64,000 bases of DNA from Dugong dugon (Eukaryota; Chordata; Mammalia; Sirenia; Dugongidae). The translations under genes were made by a program, and so were the position numbers. The DNA is taken from the NCBI GenBank assembly GCA_030035585.1, contig CM057477.1:58571447-58635446 (forward strand). Reading direction: 5' to 3'. Of the stretch, positions 33,120 to 44,821 are shown one piece after another (position 1 is the first letter of the stretch; each line of letters begins with the position of its first letter). The notes beneath the pieces were generated by a model that was not told the DNA's origin, ran no database searches, and saw only the letters and a list, made by a program, of their open reading frames with translations.

Positions 33120-34825
33120 AAATCGACAATTCTAAGTTTAATTCTGATGACTTAGTTTAAACTTAAATACAACCTTAAGAAAGGAAAAGGGAGGGAGGGA
33201 GGACTACCTATTAAGTCTTTCTGGCCTTCCCTTGCGTCCTTGCTTTTCTCCATCCTGTCTCCTTGAAGCCCCACCTCAGTCTTCTTCGCATAACAAGAAA
33301 CTGAAATATATGACCAGTATCTATTAAATTGTACCAGCCTGTTAATTTTAAGAAACTTATTTTTTCTACTTCTCTTTAATAAATAAAATCTTAATTATAT
33401 TACTTCTTTGTGTACTCGTTTTTTTTTTTTTTTTTTTTTCCAGAATCACTAATCTTTAAAAACTCAAAAAAAAAAAAGAAAAAATCCAAAGTGCTCTCAT
33501 TAGATTTTTCACACAGACCAGACTGGAAGTAAATACAGCCTTTGCTTGCTCAAAGGCTGACTAAACCAGCAATATGCAAACAAAGATGATAGCAAACTGC
33601 TCAGAGCTGAATTGGTAAATTTCTGCCATACCTTTCTTGTAAAACCACAATATTAAGATCTGTTAATATCAACAATCCTCTCAAAAGAGTTAGAATTAAT
33701 AACTGACTTCCTTTCTACCTTCCCCTTCATCTGACAGGCCTTCAAGCGCTCAGTTAATACCAGCAAATCCTCAAATAACTAGTAAAAAATATTATAAACC
33801 AAACCCATTGCCATCGAGTCAATTCCAACTCATACTGACCCTACAGTCAGCAATAACTGACTTGCCAAGTTTTATGTCCAAAAACTATTCCTAGTTATTC
33901 AATGTTCAAATGTGACTTTTATAAATAAGTTTCAAAAGTAAAATAATACTGCACCCAGCTTCTCAGAGTACCTAAAACTTCAAGACACACCAGAATGTAC
34001 ACTTGCCGAAATCTCACAATATCAGTTAAGACAAGTATTTCAGGAAAAGATTAAGCTATTTTTTCATTCACGAAAGGTTTCAAAAATTTTTTTATTTGAA
34101 ACAAGCAAAATTTAAGAACAGCAGTAGAGATGGAAGGCCAATACTCTTTATTTTTGCTTTTTACCACACGTTTCCTTAGGGGCAAGTAGTATTTCTAAGT
34201 TTGTTATGAAGAACATGTTTCCAGTGTCAATTAGAAACCTTATTTTTTTAATAGTACATGAATCATTCTAGTTTTTCTTCCTCTGTTTTAATACTCACTT
34301 TTACTTGTTCTCTAAATGCTCGTTTATTTTCCTAGTTTTCAGAAGTAAATGTTTGGTATAATTTTATTAACTTAAAAAAAAAGGTCAAAGAACAACACTT
34401 ATGACTGAGTTGCCCCCAAATTTCACCCTTAACCAAAATGCCAAAACAAAGCTACCGCACCTGAATTTTTTCTTAATCCTTGTATCATACAGGAATAGTA
34501 AAACTGGATGTGTTTTTATTAAAATTTGAGCTACTTTGCTTTTTGATACAAAAGAGAAAAAATCTCTCTCATTCTCAAGTCACACAGGAAAAAATATATA
34601 TCACAAAACATAAAAAATGCTTTACTAAGGAGACCTAAAACTTTCCAGAATTGAAATGCTTTGTTTCCCCCACTAGTTAAGTGTAATCAGGCATGTGACT
34701 GACTACACACATTTTATCAGAGTTAAAGAACACATTCAGCCATGTTCTTCAACAGGTAAAGAACCACCTCCGTTTATCAGCTCGGGGAAATAGCCAGAAG
34801 CAAACACACAAAACCCACAACAAGT
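33120..34825. other. Mostly single-copy DNA with T/A runs
   Basis: T19-20 run at 33420-33440; a SINE tail sits at 33795-33847. No other element recognised. Confidence 0.35.
33795..33847 (-). repeat. Truncated AfroSINE tail
   Basis: 'aaaccaaacccattgccatc' to 'catactgaccctacag' is only the last ~50 nt of the SINE. Confidence 0.8.
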
Positions 34826-34828
34826 TAC

Positions 34829-35060
34829 CTTTAAATATTGTCTTTCTCTTTAGATATCGTCCTTTGGGCTTGAAAATAAAAAGCAATCCGGCAACTTTTA
34901 TGCTGTTAAAATGGCTCCTGTAGATTGGGGAAGCGGTGTCTGTGCTTTGGCTTATGAGTCATACATGAAACCAAGTGTTTCTAAGGAAGACACGCCCATG
35001 TTGCTGTGGACCCAATTATTCTGAGAGGTCAAACATGCAAATCTGCAGGTAAAAACAGGG
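34829..35060 (-). promoter_or_regulatory. Candidate alternative ELF1 promoter / untranslated first exon
   Basis: This single-copy block has a cluster of factor-like sites: an octamer ATGCAAAT (35035-35042), a GGGCGTG-type KLF site on the minus strand (within 34989-34999), a perfect AP-1 site TGAGTCA (34955-34961), and a TATA-like CATAAAAG on the minus strand (34895-34902). A consensus donor AAAG|GTAACT follows on the minus strand at 34829/34828. It lies about 30 kb upstream of the start-codon exon, a plausible position for an untranslated first exon. It is not CpG-rich. The exon start cannot be fixed, and an enhancer is an equal alternative. Confidence 0.35.
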
Positions 35061-35064
35061 GAGA

Positions 35065-36390
35065 GGCGGAGGAAAAGAGGGAGGGACAGCCAAGGAAAAG
35101 GCTTTCCTTAAAAAATTACTCAGCTTGTGTTAATTACCATAATTTAAAATTAACAATAAAATGGAATAAGCATCTACTAGGAAGCTAAACTGAAAACTGT
35201 ATATTGTTGTAAAGAACAAACTTCAATTTTTAAAAATTATTTTAATATAATGAGTAAATAAAACTACAAAAGAAAAAAGTATGGGAGAGTATAGAGAGGA
35301 AACAGCCACTTTCCTGCTCATAAAGCAAAATAAGGTGAGTTTAACGATCAGGTGAGTCTACCCTACCTACTCATTAACCCTTATATGAAAGGGGTGTATT
35401 GCCATATAATCTGAAAAAGCTAGCAAACTGCAATACCAGATGCAGATTTATAAGTTCACTAAACAGATAAAATCCACTAGAAAATTCAAAGTTCAGTGGA
35501 AAAACAAGTCTGAATTAATCTGGTTTACAGAATAAACAAAAAAAGCTCAGAGTTAGAAAGGAACTTTAAAGTGCAATATAGTAAAATGCTTTTAGGTAGA
35601 ATGGCAAAGTTGATAAAACCTTATTTTTAAAAAATTATCAGTGCCATCACAGTTTATAACCACAGTTTTCTTTTCCTTTTGAATAGAATTTTTCATATAC
35701 ACTGAAAGTCTACCATGTGTCAGCACCCTGCTAAAGCTCTGCTGTACCATACATGGTGGACCCTAAGGGCGCACCAACAAAAGATGCATCCAAGAAAGCC
35801 TTGCTTGCCAACTCACCACACATCTGATAAAGTGCCCAAGCAGCAGAAATGTTACTAACTACTTACCCTGGTCCCTAGGTGAATATTTACCAATTTATTC
35901 CAAGAGCTCAAACTGATCAAAATGGCTTGAAAGCATTAAGCACTTCCAAGTGCAATTCACTACTTCATTCAAATATTTTTCAAAAATTAAATTTAGTTAA
36001 TTACTTGGAAATAGTCATTCTGCCTTACCAGAGGCACAGCTGAGAGGACAAGAAAATGTCACTGACTTTCACAGGGAACTTTATAACTGCCACAAAACAT
36101 AATGATTGTGAACAGATTTTCTGCCCAGTGTCTATTTATTCCACACCATTGAACACTGCTTGGTTTGTTTAGCTTTTTATGAAATAATCACATTTCAACA
36201 ACGTACTAATAAAGAATTATGCTAAAAAGGAAAATGCATCCCTTTCTCCACTGTCAAATGTTAGCTTAATTTAGCTCCAGAATGATATTCAGAATCCAAA
36301 TACGAAAGCAAAAAGAAGGGCCTCTGAGTAGTCATGGGAGAAGTTCACAGGAAATTCCCCTCCAGTGCTTGACCAGAGCTGAAACTTACC
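35065..36390. other. Single-copy DNA, no recognised element
   Basis: A short MIR/L2-like trace near 35700-35760 ('taccatgtgtcagcaccctg') is the only hint of a repeat. Confidence 0.35.
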
Positions 36391-36395
36391 TTAGG

Positions 36396-36653
36396 CAATA
36401 GCCATGCAAGTCTAATAATTTGATTATCTTTTTTTAGCTTATTAGAAATAGAAATTATAAGGGACAAAACATGGCAACAGTAAAGGATGATGTTAGAACA
36501 AACAAGTGACAGTTGATAATTAGACAATAGCCATGCAAGTCTAATAATTTGATTATCTTTTTTTAGCTTATTAGAAATAGAAATTATAAGGGACAAAAAA
36601 TGGCAACAGTAAAGGATGATGTTAGAACAAACAAGTGACAGTTGATAATTAGA
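36396..36653. repeat. Tandem duplication, 2 x 129 bp
   Basis: Copy 1 (36396-36524) and copy 2 (36525-36653) start 'caatagccatgcaagtctaa' and end 'gttgataattaga'. By eye they differ at a single base (aaaacatgg versus aaaaaatgg). 129 is a multiple of three, so the open frame on the minus strand runs through both copies; I see no reason to call it coding. Confidence 0.95.
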
Positions 36654-36654
36654 G

Positions 36655-37240
36655 AAGGAAAAAAACGACAACCCTATAAAACTACAAACAAATAAAATTT
36701 AAAAGTACTGGAATCGGAAGCCGTAGGTCAATACGTTGTTCTACGTATTCCCTAAGTAGGTCACCACTCAGTGAGTGCCCTGAAGTCAGCATTATGATAA
36801 ATGTTAAAAGACAAAGTGAATAACTTCAAGCGTGTGGGATATTTTATGAAGTACAAATACATAAAAGAATATGCTTCTGCTACTGGGAAAATCCATTTAT
36901 ATAAAGCACCTCATTACTTGATAATGGCAGATATTTGGAATGTAATTTAAAAGAAGTACTTTTAGCTACCAGTATGTGGATCAGTTCTACATACATAAGT
37001 GAGAGAGACTTAAAGTGAAAATAATTACCGCTCTTCAACAAAAACATACCTTAGCTGTTCCTAAGATGATTCCAGAGTTGCTATTACAATATATTGCCCC
37101 TTTGCCTCAGGCTACCCTTATTAGTATTATTTTACCACCTATAGGAACTGGATTCCTGGTTCTATTCAAGGCCACTTGAAATCAATCTCTTCCTAGAGTA
37201 TGAAAGAAAAAAACCAGGCAAACAGCACAGGCTCGAGAGT
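36655..37240. other. Single-copy DNA, no recognised element
   Basis: Nothing supported. Confidence 0.3.
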
Positions 37241-37245
37241 CAATC

Positions 37246-37456
37246 TGTTGTTGTTAGTTGCCCACAAGTCATTTTCAACTCATGGCGACCCCAGGTGTTA
37301 CAGAGTAGAACTGTGCCCCATAGGGTTTTCTTGGCTGTAATCTTTACAGAAGCAGATTGCCAGGTTTTTTCTCCCACACAGCCACTGCGTAGGTTCAATA
37401 CCAACCAACCTTTTAGTTTGCAGCTGAGCTCTTAACCATTGCACAACCAGGGCTCC
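37246..37456 (-). repeat. AfroSINE, type B, with (GTT)n tail
   Basis: 'tgttgttgttagttgcccac' start; 'gctgtaatctttacagaagc' middle; 'gcacaaccagggctcc' head. Confidence 0.93.
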
Positions 37457-37457
37457 T

Positions 37458-38118
37458 TCTACACACTTTAGATAGCTTAAAAAAAATACTGACAATACCA
37501 AGGGCTGGTGAGGATACCAAACAACAACTCTCATACTCTGTTGGTGGGAATGCAAAATAGTACAGACAGAAAGCAGTTTAGTAGTTTCCTACAAAGGTAA
37601 ACGTACACTTATCATATGACCCAGCAATCCTACCCCTAGATATTTACGCAAGAGAAAATTTATGTGCACATATTTATAGCAGTCTGTTTCATAATTACCA
37701 AAAACTGGACTAATCCAAATACCCATCAACTGGTAAATGGATAAATACATTGTGGTATGTTCATACAATGGAATGCTACTCAGCCATAAAAAGGTACAAA
37801 CTTCTGTACTACTGATATATACTACAACATGGATGAATCTGAAAGCTTTATGCTAAGTAAAATAAGCTAGACTCAAAATATGTACTGTATGATTCCAACT
37901 ATGCGACATTCTGGAGAAGGCAAAACAAAAGGGACAGAAATCATTATCCGTGGTTGCCATGGGTTGGGAGTGAGAAGAGGGTATTGACTACAAGGGAACT
38001 GCTTGGGGTGATGGAAATATTCTGTATCTTGACTGTGGTAGTGGTTACATGACTTGTACATAAGGCAAACTGCAATGAAGGTAAATTATATCTCAATAAA
38101 CCTGACTTAAAAAAAGTC
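37458..38118 (+). mobile_element. Old L1 ORF2 end and 3'UTR
   Basis: 'ctctgttggtgggaatgcaa', 'ccagcaatcctacccctaga', 'cccatcaactggtaaatgga', 'atggaatgctactcagccat' and 'gtaaattatatctcaataaa' trace the ORF2 end through the 3' terminus in order. Stops break the frame. Confidence 0.9.
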
Positions 38119-38127
38119 TGTGTATAA

Positions 38128-38425
38128 AATGCTTAACATAGTACTAGGCACTTCATAAGCACTTCATAAACATCTGTTGTTGTTGTTGTTAGGTGCCACT
38201 GAGTCAATTCCAAATCATAGTGACCCCATGTGACACAGTAGAATTGCCTCACAGGGTTTTCTAGGCTGTAATCTTTATGGAAGCCATCACCAAGTCTTTT
38301 CTCTTGCGTTGTGGCTGGGTGGATTCAAACCTACAACCTGTCGGTTAGAAGCTGAGTGCTTAACTGTTTGTGCACCAGGGCTCTTTTCATAAATATCAGC
38401 TGTTATTATTATTATTATGCTCCAT
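38128..38425 (+). repeat. MIR 3' end, split by a SINE
   Basis: 'tgcttaacatagtactaggc' before and 'atcagctgttattattatta' after the SINE complete the MIR ending. Confidence 0.7.
38174..38384 (-). repeat. AfroSINE, type B, with (GTT)n tail
   Basis: (GTT)5, 'aggtgccactgagtcaattc', 'gctgtaatctttatggaagc', 'gtgcaccagggctc'. Flanks ttcataaacatc and ttcataaatatc form an 11/12 TSD. Confidence 0.92.
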
Positions 38426-38429
38426 AGTA

Positions 38430-38685
38430 GAAGCAAACACTATCAAATACTTCATGATGACAAACCTTAACTAAATCTCTAAACTTTTACATAAATAAAA
38501 TCTGGCATCCTCAACTTGTGAGAAGAATAACGTACATGTACATGCCGTAGGTATGTTTATTTCTAGAAATAGGAATATTATCAGGTAAGCATAAACCTTA
38601 CTACAAAATAAACAAACCAACCAACTTTGATTCCCTAGAGGCAAAATAAAAAGCCAGACTGTTTATCATAGTACTCAAGGTTTCA
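38430..38685. other. Single-copy DNA, no recognised element
   Basis: Nothing supported. Confidence 0.3.
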
Positions 38686-38689
38686 TAAT

Positions 38690-38970
38690 CTGACCTCAAT
38701 TTTTACCCTTTTCTGATACTATGTTCCCCTCTCTCCCCATTGTCACACACACTCCAGCCTTACTGGAAACCCTACTGAACCTTACTGAAGCCTCCTAAAT
38801 AAACTCTGCTTCTATTTGTCTGTCTTCCTTACCACTGTCCCTGGCCTTGGAAAGCACTTACCTATGTCCCACCCTACCCCCATCTCTGCCTTCTGAACAT
38901 CCATTCTTCAGGTCTCAGTTCAAACACTTCCTCTACATTGCAGGCTTCCCTCGAAAGTCCCACGTAACAA
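38690..38970 (+). repeat. L2 LINE fragment
   Basis: 'catccattcttcaggtctca' then 'gttcaaacacttcctctaca' and 'ggcttccctcgaaagtccc' follow L2 'ttcaggtctcagctcaaatgtc...ccttccctgac'. Confidence 0.75.
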
Positions 38971-39045
38971 TTATTATTATGAAAACTTATCATCATAGGG
39001 CTGAAAGGGGCTCTGGAAAACCTCTATCCCAGTCTAATAATTTTT

Positions 39046-41979
39046 TTTTTATTATTGTTGTAGTTTCAATGAAGTTTACATTTCAAGTTAGTCTCCCATA
39101 TAAAATTTATACATAACATTGTTATATGCTCCAAATTGCTCTCCTCATATTGCGACAGCACACTCCTCCATTCCACCCAATTCCCCACGTTCATTCAACC
39201 AGCTCCTAACGCTCTCTGCCTTCCCATCTCACCTCCAGACAGAAGCTGCCTGTTTAATCTCTCATATCTACTTGAGCTAAGAGACACACTCCTCACGAGT
39301 ATCACTTTATGTCCCCCAGTCCAGTCCAATCCCTGTCTGAAGAGTTGGCCTTGGAAATTGTTGGTAGTTCTGGGCTGACAGAGAATCCAGGGGCCATGCT
39401 TTCTGGAGTTCCCCCAGTCTCAGTCAGACCATTAAGTCTGGTCTTTTTACTAGAATTTGAGTTCCGCATGTCACTTTTCTCCTGCTCCATCAGGGACTCT
39501 CTGTTGTGTTCCCTGTCAGGGCAGTCATTGGTGGTAGCCGGGCACCATCTAGTTCTTCTGGTCTCAGGCTGATGAAGTCTCCGGTTTAGGTGGCCCTTTC
39601 TGTCTCTTGGGCTAATACTTTCCTTGTTGCTTTGGTGTTCTTCATTCTCCTTTATTCCAGGTGGTTGGGATCAATTGATGGATCTTAGATGGCCGCTTGC
39701 AAGCTTTTAAGACCCCAGACGCTACTCACCAAAGTAGGATGCAGAACATTTTCTTAATAAACTTTGTTATACCAATTGACCTAGATGTCCCCTGAAAGCA
39801 TGGTCCCCAGATCCCTACCCCTGCTACTCTGTCCCTCAAAGTGTTTGACTGTATTCCAGAAACTTCTTAGCTTTGGTTTAGTCCAGTTGTGCTGGCTTCC
39901 CCTGCAGTGTGTGCCATCCTTCCCGTCATCTATGATAATTCTTGTTTACTATCTAGTTAGTGAACAACCCTCACCCTCCCTCCCCACCCTCGTAACCATC
40001 AAAGAATGTTTTCTTCTGTGTTTAAACCTTTTCTTGATTTCTTATAATAGTGGTCTTATACAGTATTCGTCCTTCTGTTGCTGACTAAATTCACTCAGCA
40101 TAATGAGATCCAGCTTCCTCCATGTTATGTTTCACGACTTCATCGCTGTTCTTTATCATCGCGTAGTATTCTATTGTGTGGATATACCATAATTTGTCTA
40201 TCCATTCGTCCGTTGATGGGCATCTAGGTTGCTTCCATCTTTTTGCTATTGTGAACAGTGCTGCAGTGAACATGGGTGTGCATATATCTATTCATGTGAC
40301 GGCTCTTATTTCTCTAGGATATATTCCAAGGAGCAGGATAGCTGGATCGTATGGTACTTCTATTTCTAGCTTTTTAAATTAAGTGCCAAATCGATTTCCA
40401 AAGTGGTTGTACCATTTTACATTCCCACCAACAGTGTTCTAGTCTCTCCACAACCTCTCCAGCATTTATTATTTTGTGTTTTTTGGATTAGTGCTAACCT
40501 TGTTGGGGTGAGATGATATCTCATTGTAGTTTTGATCTGCATTTCTCTAATGGCTAATGATTGTGAGCATTTCTTCATGTGTCTGTTAGCCAGAAGAATA
40601 TCTTGTTGGCAAAGTGCCTGTTCATATCCTTTGCCCATTTTTTTAAATCAGGTTATTTGTCTTTTTGTTGTTGAGGTTTTGCAGTATCTTGTAGATTTTA
40701 GAGATTAGATGCTGATCAGATTTGTCGTAGCCAAAAATTTTTTCCTAGTCTGTAGGTTGTCTTTTTACTCTTTTGGTGAAGTCTTTTGATGAGCATAAGT
40801 GTTTGATTTTTAGAAGCTCCCATTTATCTAGTCTCTCCTCTGGTGCCTGTACATTGTTACTTATGGTTCATATTCTGTTTATGCCATATTAGGGCTCCTA
40901 GCGTTGTCCCCATTTTTTCTTCCAGGATCTTTATCGTTTTTTACTTTATATTTAAGTCTTTGATCCATTTTGAGTTAGTTTTTGTGCATGGTGTGAGGTA
41001 TGGGCCTTGTTTCAGTTTTTTGCAGATGGATATCCACTTATGCCAGCACTGTTTGTTGAAGAGACTGTCTTTTCCCCAATTAACAGACTTTGGGCCTTTG
41101 TCAAATATCAGCTGCTCACAGGTGGATGAATTTATGTCTGGATTCTCAACTCTGTTCCATTTGTCTATGTATCTGTTGTACAATACCAGGCTGTTTTGAC
41201 TGCCGTGGCGTTACAATAGGTTCTAAAATCAGGTAGTGTGAAGCCTCCCACTTTGTTCTTCTTCTTGAGTAACGATTTACTTATTCAGAGCCTCTTCCCT
41301 TTCCATATGTGACTTGTTTCTCCATCTCATTAAAAAATGCTGGTAGAATTTGGATCAGGATTGCATTGTATCTGTAGATCGCTCTGGGAAGAACTGACAT
41401 TTTCACTATGTTGAGTATACCTATTCAGGTCTCTTTTAGTTTCTTGCAGTAGTGTCTTGTAGTTTTCCCTGTACAGATCTTTTACGTCTCTGGTTAGATA
41501 TATTCCTAAGTATTTTATCTTCTTGTGGGCTACTGTAAATGGTATTGATTTGGTAATTTCCTCGTCGAGGTTCTCTTTACTGGTGTAAAGGAATCCAACT
41601 GATTTTTGTATGTTTATCTTGTATCCTCAAACTTTGCTGAAATCTTCTATTAGTTCTATTAATGGATTCTTTGGGGTTTTCTATGTATAAGATCATATTA
41701 TCTGCAAATAGAGATACTCTGACTTCTTCCCTACCAATCTCGATGCCCTTTATTTCTTTTTCTAGCCTAACTGCTCTGGCCAGGACCTCCAGCACAATGT
41801 TGAATAAGACCAGTGATAGAGGGCTACCTTGTCTGGTTCCCGTTCTCAAGAAGGCTTTCAAAGTCTCTCCATCCAGGATGATGTTGGCTGTTGGCTTTGT
41901 ATAAATCCCCTTAATTATATTGAGAAACTTCCTTTCTATTCTTGTTTTGTTGAGAGTTTTTATCATGAATGGGTGTTGG
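39046..41979 (-). mobile_element. 5'-truncated L1 (ORF2 carboxyl half plus 3'UTR), inactive
   Basis: A T-run (39041-39050) marks the poly-A tail, and a 17-bp TSD (16/17), ccagtctaataattttt / ccagtccaataattttt, lies at 39029-39045 and 41980-41996. The 3'UTR (39050-40090) mirrors 49110-50085. ORF2 pieces on the minus strand include the reverse transcriptase core (41577-41966: [14 protein letters not shown] and [14 protein letters not shown]) and the carboxyl end (40417-40638: [19 protein letters not shown]; 40091-40273: WYIHTIEYYAMIK). The catalytic FADD box reads FADN, and frameshifts and stops split the frame. ORF1, the endonuclease domain and the 5'UTR are absent. Confidence 0.95.
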
Positions 41980-41999
41980 CCAGTCCAATAATTTTTAAA

Positions 42000-42190
42000 C
42001 TTTTTTGTTAAGCAGCAGAATTCTTATAAAAACCTTCACAGTACCTCAATGCTACTTACATTTAAGCCTTCATTGTTTTAAGAAAGCCTGAAACACTAAT
42101 CCAATCAAACTTCCTTTTAAGGATAAGGAAAGAGGTCTACACAGGGAAGTGACCTATCCAAGGTCAAGTTAATGGCTTATATGAAGTACT
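42000..42190. other. Short spacer with a possible MIR trace
   Basis: 42105-42175 ('aaggataaggaaagaggtct', 'gacctatccaaggtcaagtt') resembles MIR read backwards. Confidence 0.4.
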
Positions 42191-42299
42191 CCTAGTCACT
42201 TATTTACTAACAAATATTTACTGAACATCTACTTTGTACCAGACCTTGTTCTAGGCCCTTGAAATAGAGCAATGAACAAAAGAGACTCATTGTTGATAA

Positions 42300-42360
42300 G
42301 TGATCCATACCCACATGGGGTTCCCATGAGTTGACAGACTCTAAGGCAATAACAACAATA
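42300..42360 (+). repeat. Probable truncated AfroSINE/RTE tail
   Basis: 'ggggttcccatgagttgaca' followed by 'gactctaaggcaataacaac' looks like the SINE terminus with an AAC tail; it interrupts the L2. Confidence 0.6.
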
Positions 42361-42693
42361 GCATCATTCACATGCTGCTTACAGTCTAGCAAGTGAGGAA
42401 TAAAATATACATTAGTGAAAGGACAAAGGAGAAAAAGACAAAATCGGGAAGAAGAGACTATGTCATTTTAGATAGGCTAGCTAGGGAGGACTTACTTCTC
42501 TATCAGGTCACTTTTGAGTGAAGACCTGAAAAGAAGTGAGAGAGCTAGCCATGCAGACACTTGAGGAAGAACACTCAAGGCAGTGAAGCCTGTGCAAAGG
42601 CTATGACAAGGAGTTTATCTGGTGTGTTCAAGGAAAGCAAGGTGGCCAGTGTAACTCAAGTGGAAAAAATAAGAGAGGAATAGAAGAGGGACT

Positions 42694-42898
42694 GGAGCCC
42701 TGGTGGCACAAAGGTTAAGTACTCAACTGTTAACCAAAAGATTGCAGTTCGAACCTACCCAGCGCTTCTGCAGCAGAAAAGCCCTGGCAATCTGCTCCCA
42801 TAAAGATTACAGTCTAGAAAATCCTATGGGGCATTTCTACTTTGTCACATGGGGTTGCTATGAGTTGAAAATAAACTCAACACACCTAACAACAACAG
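42694..42898 (+). repeat. AfroSINE, type B
   Basis: 'ggagccctggtggcacaaag' head; 'cccataaagattacagtcta' middle; ends 'cacctaacaacaac', keeping the RTE-like AAC tail. Confidence 0.94.
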
Positions 42899-43642
42899 GA
42901 GGGGGAAGAGCAGCAGATAGTAATGAAGAGTCTTATTGTATGAAGGAAGTCTTTAACTGGAGAGATTTCAAAGGATGAATCATAAGATTTCACTGCTGTG
43001 CTGAAACAGACTGGGGAAGGGAAGGGTAGGACAGAAGCAAAGACAGTGTAACGTAAAAATCTAGAAAAGACAATAATGACCTGGGCAAGGGAGGTAGCAG
43101 AAGAGGAAGTAAGATATGATTAAATTCTGTATATGTTTTCAAGGAATAGCCAATAAGATTAGTAACTGGACCGAGTCTGGGATATGGGAGAAAGAGAGAC
43201 TTCAATATACTATTTGTGGCCTCAGCAACTGGAAGACTGGAGTTGCCAAAACTGAGATAGGGAAGACTACAGATAGCACTGGTTTGGCATGGGAAAATAA
43301 AAGTTCAGTTTTGAATGCATTAAGTTTGAGGTGTTCATTAGATATCCGAGTGAACACCATCCAAAGACCAGGGTAGAGTTATGGGCTGGAGATATAAATT
43401 TGGGAGTAATCAATACGTATGTGATATAAACCTATAGATATAACAAGTAACAGCAACAGAATATTAGGACCTTCCAACATTTAGAGGCAGGGAAGATAAA
43501 GCGGAAATTAGCAAAGAAGGCAAAAAAGGAGCACCCAGAAACAGAAGGAAAACAAGTCAAGTGTGATGTTATTCTGGAACTCAAGTAAACGTGTTTCTAA
43601 GAGAAGGGAGAGAGCAACTGCGTCACATGCTGATGTAAGATG

Positions 43643-43853
43643 AACCAAAAACCGAACCCGTTACCATCGAGTCAATTCTGACTCATAGCAACCCTATGGG
43701 ATGAAGTAAAACTGCCCCATAGGGTTTCCAAGGTTGTAAATCTTTACAGAAGCATACTGCCACATCTTTCTTCCACGGAGCAGCTGGTGGTCTGGAACTG
43801 CTGACCTTCTCGTTAGCAGCTGAGCAATTTAACCACTGAACCATTAGGGCTCC
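43643..43853 (-). repeat. AfroSINE, type B
   Basis: 'accgaacccgttaccatcga' tail to 'gaaccattagggctcc' head, with 'gttgtaaatctttacagaag' in the middle. Confidence 0.94.
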
Positions 43854-44019
43854 TCAAATAAGATTAAGTCAGAGAAAAACAGACAGCAGTTGAATTTAGC
43901 AACATGGAGGTCACTGCTGATCTTAAAAGATGCATTTTTATGGTGGGGTAAAGGTAAAAAAACAAACAAAAAACCTGATAAGGATGAGTTTAAGACAGAA
44001 TAAGAGATGAAAACTTAAG

Positions 44020-44440
44020 ATAGAAAGTAATTTTGTTGTGAAGGGGTCAAAAGAGAAGGTTTTTTTTATTTTTTTGTTTCTTTGTTTGCTTTTTTGTTTT
44101 GGGAGGGTATTGCTGACTAAGAAAACTAGTGCCTTTTCTACTGCCCAGAACATTCCATTTTGTATTGCAGTTAATTTTGTATAAGTCTGTCTCTACATTG
44201 ATAACCGGTAACCTCCTTGAGAATAGGAACCATATCATGCAGCTTCTACAATCAGCTCTGTGACTGTGGACAATTCTATGGGATTTTAGTTTCCTTTTTT
44301 ATAAAATATTTGGATACCTTATAGAACTAATTATTCTGAAGATCCATTTCAGCTCTGACATTTTGTGATTCTATGGCCTCTCCAAAATCCTTAGAACATT
44401 GTTTATAGAACTGAAAAAAATCACATTAAGGCTATGTTTA
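44020..44440. other. Spacer with a MIR-like stretch
   Basis: T/G-rich 44055-44105. Around 44245-44370 'gctctgtgactgtggacaat' and 'agtttccttttttataaaat' suggest a decayed MIR on the plus strand. Confidence 0.45.
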
Positions 44441-44668
44441 AAAAAAGAAGTCTCCAGACTGGAAAAGAACAAGTAAAACTATCTCTACTAGTGGATGACA
44501 TGATCCTATATGTAGAAAAATCCCAGAATCTGCAAGAAAACTTCTAGAGCTAACAGAGGAATTTAGCACAGTTGCAGGGTACAAGGTCAACATATAAAAA
44601 TCAGCCAGGTTTCTATACACTAGCAATGAGAAATTGGAAAGGGAAATTAGGGAAACAATTCCATTTAC

Positions 44669-44821
44669 GGAGCCCCGGTAGTGCAGTAGTTAAAAGCTAT
44701 GGCTGCTAACCAAAAGGTTGGCAGTTTGAATCCACCAGCCACTCCTTGGGAGCCCTATGGGGTATTTCTCCTCTGTCTTATAGGGTTGCTATGAGTCAGA
44801 ATCGACTCAACAGCAATAGGT
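44669..44821 (+). repeat. AfroSINE, type A, inside L1
   Basis: Perfect 11-bp TSD, attccatttac, at 44658-44668 and 44822-44832; L1 reading resumes without loss. Confidence 0.96.

Larger units (their letters stand above)
42195..44015 (-). repeat. Long L2 LINE copy, split by SINEs
   Basis: In reverse complement it runs from the L2 3' end ('aatatttactgaacatctac', 'ctgcttacagtctagcaagt') through 'gtcacttttgagtgaagacc', 'cctgtgcaaaggctatgaca', 'gaggtgttcattagatatcc', 'ctggagatataaatttggga' to 'ttagcaacatggaggtcact'. That order spans well over 1 kb of L2 ORF2/3'UTR once the SINEs are removed. Nothing is open. Confidence 0.85.

Noticed and set aside
36345-36671. 108-codon minus-strand frame with an internal repeat
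   Set aside because: The repeat comes from the 129-bp tandem duplication, whose length is a multiple of three; nothing suggests coding.
41577-41966. Possible host reverse transcriptase gene
   Set aside because: It is the ORF2 remnant of a TSD-bounded, 5'-truncated L1 with a mutated catalytic box.
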